Assembly (NCBI GenBank): GCA_018645535.1
Contig: JABGWN010000049.1
Span: 1 to 7,018 of the forward strand
Direction of reading: 5' to 3'
From: Methanobacteriota archaeon
GTDB taxonomy: Archaea; Thermoplasmatota; Poseidoniia; Poseidoniales; Poseidoniaceae
Length of the DNA stretch: 7,018 nucleotides
The position numbers and the translations under genes were made by a program. Shown piece by piece: positions 6,467 through 7,018 of this stretch (positions are counted from its first letter, which is position 1; each line of letters opens with the position of its first letter). Under the pieces are notes generated by a model. The model worked only from the letters and a program-made list of their open reading frames with translations. It ran no database searches and was not told the origin of the DNA.

Positions 6467-6841
6467 ATGGGCGATGTGCTCATTGATGCCTGCGGCTGGG
6501 TTGCACTCATCGATGCTGGGCTCAATATTGACAGCGCATTGTCTTCAATTATAGGACCTCCACACTTCGTACTCTTACCTTCAGTATTGGAAGAACTTAC
6601 CCTCATACAAGAAAAAAGAAATCTGAGAAATACCATTATGCTTGAACTCCTCCTTCAACGATCAACAATCGTCGAGGAGAAATCCGGACATACTGATGAT
6701 TTACTCTTGGAATATGCAAGAATAAACGAAATTCCTCTCCTTACGGTTGATGCTAATTTGAAGCGCAGATGCTTCGAATCAAGTGTTGATGTGATTGAAG
6801 TTATGAATCGAAAGAAGTTACGTCTGATAGCATCTCTATAG
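6467..6841 (+). CDS. PIN-domain ribonuclease, Fcf1/Utp24-like, adjacent to aIF2 gamma
   Basis: 124-residue single PIN domain, a Mg/Mn-dependent RNase fold. Candidate metal ligands are Asp7 in VLIDACG (4-10), Glu42 or Glu43 in VLEEL (40-44), Asp77 or Asp78 in GHTDDLLLEYA (74-84) and Asp95 in LLTVDANLKRR (91-101). The C-terminus ends in a basic NRKKLRL block (114-120), as in the archaeal Fcf1-type proteins commonly encoded beside aIF2 gamma. The eukaryotic Fcf1/Utp24 relatives cut pre-18S rRNA, so a role in rRNA maturation is a reasonable inference. A VapC toxin is less likely because no antitoxin gene is beside it and the neighbours are translation genes. The start ATG is preceded by GAGATGAT (6456-6463), one mismatch from GAGGTGAT, overlapping the aIF2 gamma stop. 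The TAG stop is at 6839-6841. Confidence 0.85.
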   Translation: MGDVLIDACGWVALIDAGLNIDSALSSIIGPPHFVLLPSVLEELTLIQEKRNLRNTIMLELLLQRSTIVEEKSGHTDDLLLEYARINEIPLLTVDANLKRRCFESSVDVIEVMNRKKLRLIASL

Positions 6842-6870
6842 AACTTGAATGATGAGTTTGATATCGGACC

Positions 6871-6899
6871 CTATTATAATTGGCTTTTTCTATTATAAT
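6871..6899 (+). repeat. Direct repeat CTATTATAAT, two copies 19 bp apart
   Basis: Identical 10-mers lie at 6871-6880 and 6890-6899. Each contains the palindrome ATTATAAT, and the 19-bp period is close to two helical turns. This could be a small operator pair or simply AT-rich intergenic sequence. Confidence 0.4.
6883..6897 (+). terminator. Possible T-rich archaeal terminator after the PIN gene
   Basis: A run of five T (6885-6889) followed by CTATTATA lies 44 bp after the last stop codon. Archaeal termination often uses oligo-T without a hairpin, and no stem is visible here. Supported only by position and composition. Confidence 0.35.
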
Positions 6900-6929
6900 C
6901 AAATAATTTCCACTCATGCAGGTGAGAAG

Positions 6930-6937
6930 TTAAAATA
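6930..6937 (+). promoter_or_regulatory. Candidate TATA box upstream of a possible leaderless gene
   Basis: TTAAAATA is centred about 26 bp before the ATG at 6959. That is the spacing expected when an archaeal transcript starts at the start codon itself. No ribosome site precedes the ATG, as expected for a leaderless mRNA. The assignment depends on the downstream reading frame being real. Confidence 0.3.
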
Positions 6938-6958
6938 CCGTAACAATATCCGGATAAT

Positions 6959-7018
6959 ATGGATGAAACTACTATACATAATTCTACAACAAGAATCCTA
7001 CATGACTCCCTTTGTGAA
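6959..7018 (+). CDS. Possible 5' end of an unidentified gene running out of the window
   Basis: Twenty codons (MDETTIHNSTTRILHDSLCE) are open from ATG to the right edge. The only support is the TATA-like element at leaderless spacing and the same orientation as the upstream genes. The peptide is too short to recognise. A competing minus-strand frame is open across the same stretch, so this call is weak. Confidence 0.25.
   Translation, partial: MDETTIHNSTTRILHDSLCE

Noticed and set aside
6467..6841. VapC toxin of a toxin-antitoxin pair.
   Set aside because: No small antitoxin gene lies up- or downstream. The upstream partner is aIF2 gamma, and the C-terminal half resembles the Fcf1-type PIN proteins of archaeal translation clusters.
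6874..7017. Minus-strand frame open from the right edge for about 47 codons, ending at a stop near the PIN gene, with a hydrophobic patch (ILVVELCIVVSSIL).
   Set aside because: The peptide is cysteine-rich and unrecognised, and an open run of this length is not rare by chance. It cannot be decided against the plus-strand frame at 6959 without more sequence, so it was not annotated.
1..7018. CRISPR arrays, insertion sequences, tRNA or rRNA genes.
   Set aside because: No regularly spaced repeats, terminal inverted repeats, transposase-like frames or tRNA-like foldable segments were seen. Nearly all bases are accounted for by conserved protein genes.

Overview
The window is archaeal. It carries an Orc1/Cdc6 initiator, ribosomal protein S6e, translation factor aIF2 gamma, the diphthamide enzyme Dph2 and an archaeal-type purine phosphoribosyltransferase. 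Shine-Dalgarno sites match the archaeal GGAGGTGAT consensus, and two genes appear to start with TTG. The moderate base composition, the acyl-CoA dehydrogenase and the halophile-like but divergent aIF2 gamma suggest a mesophilic euryarchaeon. Marine Group II/III (Poseidoniia, Thermoplasmatota) is my best guess, but this is inference without a database search.

Layout: 1-1106 (minus) is an acyl-CoA dehydrogenase cut by the left edge just before its expected catalytic Glu. A 119-bp divergent intergenic region follows. Seven genes then run on the plus strand: a GcvH-like protein (1226-1630), hypoxanthine/guanine phosphoribosyltransferase (1647-2228), Dph2 (2228-3337), Orc1/Cdc6 (3405-4592), ribosomal protein S6e (4657-5178), aIF2 gamma (5219-6457) and an Fcf1-like PIN-domain protein (6467-6841). 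Gaps are -1, 9, 16, 40, 64 and 67 nt, so the genes may form one or two transcription units. A promoter before S6e is possible. The last 177 bp are AT-rich and hold a T-run, a 10-bp direct repeat and perhaps a leaderless start of a gene that leaves the window.

Together: hpt salvages purines. Dph2 starts diphthamide modification of elongation factor 2. S6e, aIF2 gamma and the PIN protein are the small-subunit, initiator-tRNA and probable rRNA-processing part of a translation cluster. Orc1 places replication initiation beside them. I do not see a clearly new multi-gene system. The most unusual points are a GcvH-like protein whose lipoyl-lysine position is Glu, an aIF2 gamma that has lost its zinc-knuckle cysteines, an enlarged S6e, and an Orc1 with an altered sensor-1 region.
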